Below are positions 41,962-50,633 of a stretch of DNA of 64,000 nucleotides, one piece after another; within the stretch, counting starts at the first letter, position 1, and every line of letters starts with the position of its first letter. The translations under genes were made by a program, and so were the position numbers. The notes beneath the pieces were generated by a model. The model was not told the DNA's origin and made no database searches. It was given only the letters and a program-made list of their open reading frames with translations. This DNA comes from Cellulomonas sp. S1-8 (GTDB lineage: Bacteria; Actinomycetota; Actinomycetes; Actinomycetales; Cellulomonadaceae): NCBI RefSeq assembly GCF_026184235.1, contig NZ_CP110806.1:2666001-2730000 (forward strand). The letters are read 5' to 3'.

Positions 41962-43488
41962 GTGGACGCCCTCGACCTGGCCCGTTGGCAGTTCGGCATC
42001 ACCACCGTCTACCACTTCATCTTCGTGCCGCTGACGATCGGCCTCGCGCCGCTCGTCGCCATCATGCAGACCGCGTGGAACCGCACCGGCAACGAGCGCT
42101 GGCTGCGCCTGACGAAGTTCTTCGGCAAGCTGCTGCTGATCAACTTCGCGATCGGCGTGGCGACCGGCATCGTGCAGGAGTTCCAGTTCGGCATGAACTG
42201 GTCGGAGTACTCGCGGTTCGTCGGCGACGTGTTCGGGGCACCGCTGGCCATGGAGGCGCTCGCCGCGTTCTTCGTCGAGTCGACGTTCCTGGGGCTGTGG
42301 ATCTTCGGCTGGGACAAGCTGCCGCGGCGGATCCACCTCGCGTGCATCTGGGCGGTCGCGATCGCCACCAACCTGTCGGCGTACTTCATCCTCGCCGCGA
42401 ACTCGTGGATGCAGCACCCCGTCGGCACGACCTACAACTTCGAGTCCGGGCGCGCCGAGATGACGGACGTCGTGGCGGTGCTCACCAACCCGACGGTCCT
42501 CGCGGCCTTCCCGCACACCATCTCCGCCGCGTTCCTCACCGCCGGCACGTTCGTCGCCGGCATCGCCGCCTGGTGGATGGTGCGCCTCGTGCGTTCGGGC
42601 GACGAGGCCAGGGCGCGGGACGTCTACCGACCGGCGGTCGTCCTCGGCCTGGTCACGATGCTCGTCTCCGGTGCCGGTGTGGCGGCCTCGGGCGACTGGC
42701 AGGCCAAGCTCATGTTCGACCAGCAGCCGGCCAAGATGGCGGCCGCCGAGGGGCTGTGCGAGACGCAGGACGGCGCCGCGTTCTCGATCCTCGCGATCGG
42801 CGACCTCACGGGCGACTGCGCGGGAGTCCGGCACCTCATCGAGCTGCCCGGCTTCACGTCGTTCCTCGCGACTGGCGACTTCGACGCCCGGATCCGCGGC
42901 GTCGACGAGCTGCAGGAGTTCTACGCGGACTGGATCAGCCAGTGGGAGCAGGACAACGGCGTCGAGGCGACGTTCGACCCGCAGGACACCCGGTTCTACC
43001 CCAACCTCGCGATCACCTACTGGTCGTTCCGCCTCATGATCGGCTTCGGCGCCGGCTCCGCCGCCCTCGCGCTTGCCGCTCTGTGGCTGCTGCGCCGCAA
43101 GGGCTCGGTCACCGACAAGGCGTGGTTCGGGCGCCTCGGCCTCGCCGCCATCGCCACGCCGTTCCTCGCCTCCGCGTTCGGCTGGATCTTCACCGAGATG
43201 GGCCGCCAGCCCTGGGTCGTCACCCCGAACCCCAACGCCTCGGGCGTCGACGGCGTGTGGCTGCTGACGCAGCGCGGCGTCAGCGTGGTCGTCAGCCCCG
43301 GCATGGTCGTGTTCTCGATGGTCGGGTTCACGCTCCTGTACGGCGTGCTGATGGTCGTCTGGTTCCGGCTCATGAAGCGGTACGCCGTCGAGGGCGTCGC
43401 CGACAGCGAGCACGACCCGAGCCCCGACAACCCCGCCAACGCCCCCGACGCGGACGGCACCGACCGTCCCCTGTCCTTCGCGTACTGA
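41962..43488 (+). CDS. cydA: Cytochrome bd oxidase subunit I
   Basis: Catalytic subunit of the high-affinity bd quinol oxidase, 508 residues with nine or so membrane helices. The heme-ligand His is H18 in RWQFGITTVYHFIFVPL, the second in FPHTISAAFLTAGT, and the GRQPW motif follows the short Q-loop typical of actinobacterial enzymes. GTG 41962 has GGAG six bases upstream; the open frame reaches 49 codons further but without family similarity. First gene of a five-gene run, cydA-cydB-cydD-cydC-kinase, behind the DosR-type box. Confidence 0.97.
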   Translation: MDALDLARWQFGITTVYHFIFVPLTIGLAPLVAIMQTAWNRTGNERWLRLTKFFGKLLLINFAIGVATGIVQEFQFGMNWSEYSRFVGDVFGAPLAMEALAAFFVESTFLGLWIFGWDKLPRRIHLACIWAVAIATNLSAYFILAANSWMQHPVGTTYNFESGRAEMTDVVAVLTNPTVLAAFPHTISAAFLTAGTFVAGIAAWWMVRLVRSGDEARARDVYRPAVVLGLVTMLVSGAGVAASGDWQAKLMFDQQPAKMAAAEGLCETQDGAAFSILAIGDLTGDCAGVRHLIELPGFTSFLATGDFDARIRGVDELQEFYADWISQWEQDNGVEATFDPQDTRFYPNLAITYWSFRLMIGFGAGSAALALAALWLLRRKGSVTDKAWFGRLGLAAIATPFLASAFGWIFTEMGRQPWVVTPNPNASGVDGVWLLTQRGVSVVVSPGMVVFSMVGFTLLYGVLMVVWFRLMKRYAVEGVADSEHDPSPDNPANAPDADGTDRPLSFAY

Positions 43489-43499
43489 GGAGACCGGCC

Positions 43500-44549
43500 A
43501 TGGAGCTCTCGACCGTCTGGTTCCTCCTCGTCGCCGTGCTGTGGACCGGCTACCTCGTGCTCGAGGGGTTCGACTTCGGTGTCGGCATGCTGCTGGCGAT
43601 CCTGCCCCGGGGCGACCGCGCCCGCCGGGAGAAGGAGCGCCGGCTCATGATCAACACCGTCGGCCCCCTCTGGGACGGCAACGAGGTGTGGCTGCTCACC
43701 GCGGGCGGTGCGACGTTCGCGGCGTTCCCCGAGTGGTACGCCACCCTGTTCTCCGGGTTCTACATCCCGCTGTTCCTCATCCTGGTCGCGCTGATCGTGC
43801 GCGTCTGCGCGTTCGAGTGGCGCGGCAAGATCGACTCCCCCGTGTGGCGCGCCTGGGCGGACCGGGCCCTGATCTTCGGCTCCGTCGTCCCGGCGCTGCT
43901 GTGGGGCGTGGCGTTCGCCAACCTCGTGCGCGGGGTCGAGCTCGACGCCGACCACCAGTACGTCGGCGGGTTCTGGGCCCTGCTGTCGCCGTTCGCGCTG
44001 CTCGGCGGCGTCGTGACGCTGAGCATCTTCCTCACGCACGGCGCGGTCTTCCTGGCGATGAAGACCGCCGGGGAGATGCGGGAGCGTGCCGCGGCCTTCG
44101 CCGCGCGCAGCTCGGTCGTGACGCTCGTCGTCGCCGGTGCGTGGGCCGTCTGGGCCCAGCTCGCGTTCAGCGGCAAGGCCTGGACGTGGGCCGCCGTGCT
44201 GGTGGCCGCCGCGGCCCTCGTGCTGGTGGTGGCCGCGACCCGCGCGAGGCGCGAGGGCATCGCGTTCACGGGCTCCGCGGTCGCGATCGTCGCGGCCGTC
44301 GTGCTGATCTTCGGCTCGATGTACCCGGACGTCATGCCGGCGTTCGACCCGGCCAACTCCCTGACGGTCGACAACGCGTCCTCCACCGACTACACGCTCA
44401 CCGTCATGACGTGGGTCGCCGCGATCCTCACGCCGCTCGTGCTGCTCTACCAGGGCTGGACCTACTGGGTGTTCCGCAAGCGCCTGACCCTCGAGCACAT
44501 CCCCGAGGCGACCGGGCTCACGTTCGACCGCGTGATCTCGCGGTCCTGA
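43500..44549 (+). CDS. cydB: Cytochrome bd oxidase subunit II
   Basis: Structural partner of CydA, 349 residues, membrane protein starting MELSTVWFLLVAVLWTGYLV with the conserved LEGFDFGVGML and GPLWDGNEVWLLTAGGATFA. It follows cydA by 11 bases with AGGAG eight bases before the ATG. It lies in the same transcript. Confidence 0.97.
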   Translation: MELSTVWFLLVAVLWTGYLVLEGFDFGVGMLLAILPRGDRARREKERRLMINTVGPLWDGNEVWLLTAGGATFAAFPEWYATLFSGFYIPLFLILVALIVRVCAFEWRGKIDSPVWRAWADRALIFGSVVPALLWGVAFANLVRGVELDADHQYVGGFWALLSPFALLGGVVTLSIFLTHGAVFLAMKTAGEMRERAAAFAARSSVVTLVVAGAWAVWAQLAFSGKAWTWAAVLVAAAALVLVVAATRARREGIAFTGSAVAIVAAVVLIFGSMYPDVMPAFDPANSLTVDNASSTDYTLTVMTWVAAILTPLVLLYQGWTYWVFRKRLTLEHIPEATGLTFDRVISRS

Positions 44550-44568
44550 TCGTGGTCGGCCGGCCCGC

Positions 44569-46254
44569 GTGAAGCCCCTGGACCCGCGCCTGCTGCGGTA
44601 CGCGCGCGCCGCCCGCGGGTACCTCGCCCTGACGGTCGCGCTCGGTGTGCTCACAGGCGCCCTGGTCGTCGCGCAGGCCCTGCTCCTGGCGCACGCGCTC
44701 GGCGCCGCCGTCGCCGACGGGGCGTCGCTGGACCAGGTCTCCCCGCTCGTCGGCGGGCTCGTCCTCGTCGTCGCCGCGCGCGCCCTCGTCACGGGCGTGC
44801 AGGAGCGGTACGCGCACCGCGCCGCGACGCGGGTCGTCGCCGAGCTGCGTGAACGGGTCGTCGCGCACGCCGCCGCGATCGGCCCGCGCCGCGCCGCGCC
44901 GGACGACGGTGCGAGCCTCGTGACCCTGGCGACCCGCGGGCTCGACGCCCTCGAGCCGTACTTCGTGCGGTACCTGCCGCAGCTCGTCCTGGCGGCCACG
45001 CTGACCCCCGCGACCCTGCTGGTGGTCCTGGGCCTCGACTGGGTGTCGGCCGCGATCCTGCTCGGCACCCTGCCGCTGGTCCCGGTGTTCATGTGGCTCG
45101 TCGGCGTCATGACGCAGGGCCGCTCGGAGCGTGGCCTGGCGACCATGCAGCGGCTCGGCGCCCAGGTCCTCGACCTGCTCGCCGGGCTGGCGACCCTGCG
45201 GGCGTTCGGCCGCGAGCGCGGGCCCGTCGCCCGCGTCCGGGACCTGGGGGACGCGCACCGTCGCGCCACCGCGGGCACGCTGCGCATCGCGTTCCTGTCC
45301 GGCATGGTGCTCGAGCTGCTGACGACGCTGTCGGTCGCGCTCGTCGCGGTGGGCGTCGGCCTGCGGCTCGTCGAGGGCCACCTCGACCTCGTGACGGGCC
45401 TGGCGGTCCTCGTCCTGGCCCCCGAGGTGTTCGGCCCGCTGCGGCAGGTCGGCGCGCAGTTCCACGCGTCGACCGACGGGGTCGCGGCGGCCGAGCGTGC
45501 GTTCGCGGTGCTTGCCGTCGAGGCCCCGACCGCCGGGACGTCCCCCGTGCCGGACCTCGCCGCCGGGGCCGTCCGCGCCCGCGGCATCGCGGTGCACGGG
45601 CGCGGCGGGTGGGCGCCGGGGCCGCTCGACGTCGACCTGGTGCCCGGACGCGTCGTCGCGCTCGTCGGGCCGTCCGGCGCGGGCAAGTCGACGGCCGTCG
45701 AGGTGCTGCTGGGTCTGCTGCCGCCCGACGCGGGCACGGTCGTGCTCGTCGGGGCCGACGGCGGTGAGACCCCGCTCGACGACGTCGACCGCCAGGAGTA
45801 CTGGCGTCAGGTGACGTGGCTCCCCCAGCGGCCCGTCCTCGAGCCGGGGACGGTGCACGAGGTCCTCGGGTCCCCTGCGCCCGCGGACCGCGACCGCGCC
45901 GCGGCCCTCACCGGTCTCGACCACGTGGTCGCGACACTGCCGGACGGGTGGGACACCCTGCTCGGCGGTGGCGGCGCGGGCCTGAGCGTGGGGCAGCGGC
46001 AGCGGCTCGCCCTCACGCGTGCCCTGCTGCGTCCCCGCCCGGTCGTCGTGCTCGACGAGCCGACCGCCCACCTCGACGGGGCGGGCGAGCAGGTGGTCCT
46101 CGCGACGATCGACGCGTTGCGCGACGCCGGCAGCGCGGTACTCCTCGTGGCGCACCGCGCGTCGCTCGCGCGGCGCGCGGACGTGGTCGTCGCCGTCACG
46201 GCGGCGACCGGTCGCCCGGACGTCACGCCCGCGGCCGCGGGGGCGGCGCGGTGA
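44569..46254 (+). CDS. cydD: CydD subunit of the CydDC ABC exporter
   Basis: Half of the heterodimeric ABC transporter needed for assembly of cytochrome bd; in E. coli it moves cysteine and glutathione to the periplasm. The 561 residues comprise a six-helix membrane domain (about 1-310) and an ATPase domain with Walker A GPSGAGKS, signature LSVGQRQRLALTRALL and Walker B VVVLDEPTAHLDG. It starts 19 bases after cydB at GTG 44569 with no clear ribosome-binding site, and its stop overlaps the cydC start by four bases. Confidence 0.93.
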   Translation: MKPLDPRLLRYARAARGYLALTVALGVLTGALVVAQALLLAHALGAAVADGASLDQVSPLVGGLVLVVAARALVTGVQERYAHRAATRVVAELRERVVAHAAAIGPRRAAPDDGASLVTLATRGLDALEPYFVRYLPQLVLAATLTPATLLVVLGLDWVSAAILLGTLPLVPVFMWLVGVMTQGRSERGLATMQRLGAQVLDLLAGLATLRAFGRERGPVARVRDLGDAHRRATAGTLRIAFLSGMVLELLTTLSVALVAVGVGLRLVEGHLDLVTGLAVLVLAPEVFGPLRQVGAQFHASTDGVAAAERAFAVLAVEAPTAGTSPVPDLAAGAVRARGIAVHGRGGWAPGPLDVDLVPGRVVALVGPSGAGKSTAVEVLLGLLPPDAGTVVLVGADGGETPLDDVDRQEYWRQVTWLPQRPVLEPGTVHEVLGSPAPADRDRAAALTGLDHVVATLPDGWDTLLGGGGAGLSVGQRQRLALTRALLRPRPVVVLDEPTAHLDGAGEQVVLATIDALRDAGSAVLLVAHRASLARRADVVVAVTAATGRPDVTPAAAGAAR

Positions 46255-46286
46255 GCGGCGCGGTGAGCGGCGCCGTGAGCGGCGCC
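46251..46286 (+). repeat. 12-bp tandem repeat carrying three in-frame GTG starts
   Basis: GTGAGCGGCGCG followed by two copies of GTGAGCGGCGCC, then GTGGAC. Each unit starts with GTG in the cydC frame, encoding Val-Ser-Gly-Ala repeats, so cydC has up to four possible starts twelve bases apart. Confidence 0.85.
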
Positions 46287-48125
46287 GTGGACGTCGACGT
46301 GGAACGCCGCGCACCGCGCGGCACCCTGCGCCGCGCGGTCCGGCTGCTCGACGTCGACCCGCGCCGCGTGGCGCTGGCCGTCCTGCTCGGGACCCTCGCG
46401 CTGGGCTGCGCGGTCGCCCTGGCCGCGGTCTCGGCGTGGCTCATCGCACGCGCCTCGCAGATGCCCCCGGTGCTCGAGCTGTCCGTCGCGACCGTCGCCG
46501 TCCGCACGTTCGGCATCGGGCGCGGCGTGCTGCGCTACCTGGAGCGGCTCGTGTCGCACGACGTGGCGCTGCGCGGCATGGCGGCCCTGCGCACGACCCT
46601 GTACGACCGTCTCGCGGCCGGCCGGCCGCAGGCCCTGCTCGCGGTCCGCCGCGGCGACCTGCTGGCCCGCGTCGGGTCCGACGTCGACGCGGTGGGCGAC
46701 GTCGTGGTGCGCGGTCTGCTGCCCGCGGCGGTCGCCGCGACGCTGGGGATCGGCACGTGCGTCGCGATGGCGCTGTTCTGGCCGCCCGCCGGTGCCGCGG
46801 TGGCCGTCTGCCTGCTCGCCGCGGGGGTCCTCGCCCCGTGGCTGGCGGCCCACGGCGCGCGGACGGCGCAGGAGCGCGGCGTGGCCGCACGCGCGCGCAT
46901 GAGCGCCACGGCGCTGGGCGTGCTGGACGACGCCGGCCCGCTCGCGGTCTCGGGCCGGCTGCCCGGTGAGCTCGCCGCGCTGCGGGCCGCCGACGGCGAC
47001 CTGGCACGCGCGGCCGACACGGCGGCCGGGCCGGCGGCCCTGGCCGCGGCGATCGCGCAGCTGGCCGTCGGCGGGGCGGTGCTCGCCGCGCTCTTCACGG
47101 GCGTCCCCGCGGTCGCGGCCGGGCTGCTCGCACCCGTCGAGCTCGCGGTGGTGGTGCTCACCCCCCTGGCCGCCTTCGAGGCGACGTCGCTGCTGCCGGC
47201 CGCGGCCGTGCAGGTGCAGCGCTCCCGCGCCGCGGCGGCGCGGGTGCTCGCGCTGCTCGACGACGCCGGGGTGGGCGCCGACGCCGACGCCGGGGGCGGT
47301 GAGCCGGACCGCTCGTCGGTGCCCGCCGCGGGCCCGCGGGGCACCAGGGCCGCGGCTGCCTCCCCCGCGGCCGCCTCCCCCGTGCTCGCGGCGACGGGAC
47401 TGGCGTGCGGCTGGCCGGGTCGACCCCCCGCGCTGACCGATGTCGACCTCGTGCTCACCCCCGGGTCGCGCGTCGCGGTCGCGGGCCCCAGCGGCGAGGG
47501 CAAGACGACGCTGCTGCTGACCCTCGCCGGGCTGCTGCCGCCGCTCGCGGGCGGCGTCACGCTCGACGGCGCACCGCTGGCGTCGCTGCCCCGCGGCCGG
47601 GTCGTCCGGGGCGTCGTCGTGACCGGCGAGGACGCGCACGTGTTCGCCACGACGGTGCTCGAGAACCTGCGCGTCGCGCGCGGCGACGTCACGCCGCAGG
47701 AGGCGCGCGACGCGCTGCACCGGGCCGGGCTCGGCCCATGGCTCGCCGACCTGCCCGACGGGCTCGACACGCTCCTGCTCGCCGACGCCCGCACGGTGTC
47801 CGGCGGTGAACGACGTCGGCTGCTGCTCGCCCGCGCGCTGCTGGCCGACGCTCCCCTGCTGCTCGTCGACGAGCCCGCCGAGCACCTCGACGCCCCCACC
47901 GCGGACGCCGTCCTCGACGGGCTGTGGCAGGCACCGCCGACCCGCGCCGGCACGCCCCGCGGCCTGCTCGTCGTCAGCCACCGGCTCACGCCGCTGGCGA
48001 CGGCCGACGAGGTCCTGTGGCTCGCCGGGGGCGGCATCGCGGCGCGCGGCACCCACCGCGACCTGGTGGCGCGCGTGCCGGGCTACGGTGAGGCCGTGCG
48101 GGCCGAGGGGCGGGAGTCGTCGTGA
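46251..48125 (+). CDS. cydC: CydC subunit of the CydDC ABC exporter
   Basis: Second half of the CydDC exporter. The 624 residues comprise an N-terminal repeat, a six-helix domain (with SAWLIARASQMPPVLELSVA and RTFGIGRGVLRYLERLVSHD, strongly CydC-like) and an ATPase domain with Walker A GPSGEGKT, signature VSGGERRRLLLARALL and Walker B LLLVDEPAEHLD. The first GTG overlaps the cydD stop; the later GTGs at 46263, 46275 and 46287 are alternatives. The stop overlaps the start of the kinase gene by four bases, so all five genes are coupled. Confidence 0.93.
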   Translation: MSGAVSGAVSGAVDVDVERRAPRGTLRRAVRLLDVDPRRVALAVLLGTLALGCAVALAAVSAWLIARASQMPPVLELSVATVAVRTFGIGRGVLRYLERLVSHDVALRGMAALRTTLYDRLAAGRPQALLAVRRGDLLARVGSDVDAVGDVVVRGLLPAAVAATLGIGTCVAMALFWPPAGAAVAVCLLAAGVLAPWLAAHGARTAQERGVAARARMSATALGVLDDAGPLAVSGRLPGELAALRAADGDLARAADTAAGPAALAAAIAQLAVGGAVLAALFTGVPAVAAGLLAPVELAVVVLTPLAAFEATSLLPAAAVQVQRSRAAAARVLALLDDAGVGADADAGGGEPDRSSVPAAGPRGTRAAAASPAAASPVLAATGLACGWPGRPPALTDVDLVLTPGSRVAVAGPSGEGKTTLLLTLAGLLPPLAGGVTLDGAPLASLPRGRVVRGVVVTGEDAHVFATTVLENLRVARGDVTPQEARDALHRAGLGPWLADLPDGLDTLLLADARTVSGGERRRLLLARALLADAPLLLVDEPAEHLDAPTADAVLDGLWQAPPTRAGTPRGLLVVSHRLTPLATADEVLWLAGGGIAARGTHRDLVARVPGYGEAVRAEGRESS

Positions 48126-49894
48126 ACGAGCACCGGGGCGAGATGCGTCAGGTCGCCGGGCGGTCGCCGACCACGGGAGCACCGTTCGAGCGGGGCGTCC
48201 TGGCCGATCGCGCACCCACGCCCGCGCCGCTCACGGGTGACGCGCTCACCGACCTCCTCGGCGCGATCCTCGCAGTGGCGGGCAACCTGGAGCTGCCCGC
48301 CGTGCTGGACCGGTTCGTGCAGGTCAGCGCCGAGCTGACGGGCGCCCGCTACGGCGCGATCAACGTGCTCGACGACGCGGGCGCGTCCACCACGTTCGTC
48401 TACACCGGGGTCCCGACGGCCGTCGCGCGCATGATGCGCCACCCCCCGCACGCCGAGGGGGTCCTGGGGCGCATCCCGATCGACGGCGTGCTGCGGCTCG
48501 ACGACCTGACCCAGCACCCCTCGTTCCAGGGCTGGCCCGCGCACCACCCGTCGATGGGCTCGTTCCTCGGCGCGTCCGTCAAGGTCGGCGAGCACGTGTA
48601 CGGCCAGCTCTACCTCTCGGAGAAGGACGGCGGGGGCCCGTTCACCGCGAGCGACGAGGGCATGGTCGTGGCCCTCGCCGCGGCGGCGGGCGTCGCGATC
48701 GCCAACGCCCAGCTCTACGCCGACGCGGAACGCCGCGAGCACTGGCTGCGGGCCGGTCAGGACATCACGACGATGCTGCTCGAGGGCGTCGACGAGGAGT
48801 CCGCGCTCGAGCACGTCGCCCGCACGGCGCGCGAGGTCGCGGACGCCGACACGGCCGCCCTGGCGCTGCCCGGCATGGGCGGGGAGCTGTACATCGAGCT
48901 GGCCGACGGCTTCCAGGCCGACGTGCTGACCGGTCTGGTCATGCCGCGCGGGGGACGCGCGTGGACCGTCCTGGAGGAGGGCCGCGGGCTGCTCACGCCG
49001 TCGCTGTCGGCGTCCCGCACCGTCAAGCTCGAGGAGATGCGCGCGTTCGGTCCGGCCATGTTCGCGCCCCTGCACTCCTCGGGCCGCGGCGTCGGCGTGC
49101 TCGTGCTGCTGCGGCGCATCGGCCGCACCCCGTTCGACGAGAGCGACCTGGCCACCGCCGAGTCGTTCGCGGCGCAGGCGGCCCTCGCCTACGTGCTCGC
49201 GGAGGCCCGGCACGCGCAGGACGTCGCGGCGCTGCTCGACGAGCGCGAGCGCATCGCCCGTGACCTGCACGACCTCGCGATCCAGCAGCTGTTCGCCACC
49301 GGCATGCAGCTCGAGACGGTGCGGCGTCGGGCGGCCCGGGGCGTGGACCCGCACGAGCTGACGAGCATCGTCGAGGCCGCGCTGGACAACGTCGACAGCT
49401 CGGTGCGCGAGATCCGTCAGATCGTCTACGCGCTGCGCGACCCCGACGCCGCGACGGGCCTGGTGGAGCGGCTGCGCCGCGAGGCGTCGCTCGCCCGCAC
49501 GGGGCTGGGCTTCGCGCCGTCGCTCGTCCTCCTGCTCGACGGTGAGGGCCTCGCCGCGGGCGACGGCGAGGCCGAGGACCGCATCGACGAGCGGCTCGAG
49601 CAGCAGCTCACCGACGACGTCGTCGCGGTGGTCCGCGAAGGGCTCGCGAACGCCGCGCGGCACGCCCACGCGTCGTCCGTCAGCGTGCGCGTCGTCGTGC
49701 GCGGGTCCGGGCCGACGGGTTCGGTCGCGGTCGACGTCGAGGACGACGGCGCCGGCCTGCCGTCCGTCCGCGAGCGCAGCTCCGGCACCGGCAACCTCGC
49801 CTCACGCGCACGCCAGCACGGGGGGGCGTTCAGCCTGGGGGCGTCCCCCAGCGGTCACGGGACGTTGCTGACCTGGCAGGCGCCGCTCGGGTGA
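48122..49894 (+). CDS. DosS/DevS-like GAF-domain sensor histidine kinase
   Basis: A 590-residue soluble kinase. GAF-A (about 48-190) aligns with the heme-binding GAF domain of mycobacterial DosS/DosT: RLDDLTQHPSFQGWPAHHPS then MGSFLGASVKV, where DosS has its heme ligand His149 in a Tyr-His-Pro-Pro context; here His142 (HHPSM) is the candidate. GAF-B spans about 215-370. The dimer and phosphoacceptor helix is ERIARDLHDLAIQQLFATGM with His near 383, and the HATPase_c domain has EGLANAARHAHAS and VEDDGAGLP. It is the last gene of the cyd run and probably signals to the adjacent convergent DosR-like regulator. Confidence 0.92.
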   Translation: MNEHRGEMRQVAGRSPTTGAPFERGVLADRAPTPAPLTGDALTDLLGAILAVAGNLELPAVLDRFVQVSAELTGARYGAINVLDDAGASTTFVYTGVPTAVARMMRHPPHAEGVLGRIPIDGVLRLDDLTQHPSFQGWPAHHPSMGSFLGASVKVGEHVYGQLYLSEKDGGGPFTASDEGMVVALAAAAGVAIANAQLYADAERREHWLRAGQDITTMLLEGVDEESALEHVARTAREVADADTAALALPGMGGELYIELADGFQADVLTGLVMPRGGRAWTVLEEGRGLLTPSLSASRTVKLEEMRAFGPAMFAPLHSSGRGVGVLVLLRRIGRTPFDESDLATAESFAAQAALAYVLAEARHAQDVAALLDERERIARDLHDLAIQQLFATGMQLETVRRRAARGVDPHELTSIVEAALDNVDSSVREIRQIVYALRDPDAATGLVERLRREASLARTGLGFAPSLVLLLDGEGLAAGDGEAEDRIDERLEQQLTDDVVAVVREGLANAARHAHASSVSVRVVVRGSGPTGSVAVDVEDDGAGLPSVRERSSGTGNLASRARQHGGAFSLGASPSGHGTLLTWQAPLG

Positions 49895-49921
49895 GCGGCT
49901 GCCGGCCCGGCGGTCCTGTCG

Positions 49922-50614
49922 TCAGTGCCCCGGGTCGGCGCGCCAGCCGGAGTTCTTGCGCGACGCGACCCACGCCGCGACCTGCGTGCGGCGCTGCAGG
50001 CCCATCTTCGCCAGCAGCGACGTGATGTGGTTCTTCACGGTCTTCTCCGCGACGCCGAGCCGCTCGGCGATCTCCCGGTTCGACATCCCCTCGCCGATGA
50101 GGTCGAGCACCCGCAGCTCGCTCGGCGTCAACGACTCCGTGGGGTCCTCGTGGCCCGCGCGGCGCCGTGCGACGGTGCGGTCGTCGAGCAGGGTGCGACC
50201 GGAGGCCACCGCGCGGATCACGTCGGTGATCTCGGCGCCGCGCACGCTCTTGAGCAGGTAGGCGGCGGCGCCCGCGTCGAGGGCCGCCGCCAGCGCGTCG
50301 TCGTCGTCGAAGGACGTCAGGACGATCGCCCGGGCGTGCGGCAGCGTCTCGCGCACCGCCTTCATGAGGTCGATCCCCGTGCCGTCGGGGAGCTGCAGGT
50401 CGACCAGGAGCACCTGGGGGCGCACGAGCGTCGCCCGCCGGACGCCGTCGGCGACGGAGCCCGCCTCGGCGACGACGGTCATGCCGTCGGTGCGCTCGAC
50501 GACCTCGGCGATGCCGCGGCGGACGACCTCGTGGTCGTCGACGATCATGACGGAGATGGGCCCGGACCGGGCGCCCGTGTCGGGCGGCGGGGTCGACTGG
50601 TTCGTGGCTGGCAC
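49922..50614 (-). CDS. DosR/DevR-like NarL-family response regulator
   Basis: A 230-residue DNA-binding regulator. The receiver (about 22-135) has VMIVDDHEVVRRGI, the phospho-Asp in LLVDLQLPDGTG and Lys in AYLLKS; the C-terminal LuxR-type helix-turn-helix is LTPSELRVLDLIGEGMSNRE then IAERLGVAEKTVKNHITSLL. The recognition helix EKTVKNHITSLLAKMGLQRR closely matches mycobacterial DosR ([20 protein letters not shown]), in line with the DosR-type box found before cydA. GTG 50612-50614 was chosen because TACGAT lies six bases upstream; earlier in-frame ATGs at 50641 and 50695 are alternatives. It is convergent with the kinase gene, with 27 bases between. Confidence 0.93.
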   Translation of the reverse strand: MPATNQSTPPPDTGARSGPISVMIVDDHEVVRRGIAEVVERTDGMTVVAEAGSVADGVRRATLVRPQVLLVDLQLPDGTGIDLMKAVRETLPHARAIVLTSFDDDDALAAALDAGAAAYLLKSVRGAEITDVIRAVASGRTLLDDRTVARRRAGHEDPTESLTPSELRVLDLIGEGMSNREIAERLGVAEKTVKNHITSLLAKMGLQRRTQVAAWVASRKNSGWRADPGH

Positions 50615-50620
50615 GGTGGC

Positions 50621-50626
50621 ATCGTA
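50621..50626 (-). promoter_or_regulatory. -10 hexamer of the DosR-like gene, leaderless type
   Basis: TACGAT followed by six bases and GTG 50612-50614. It lies in the 19-base gap to the divergent dehydrogenase gene. Confidence 0.5.
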
Positions 50627-50633
50627 TCGACCC

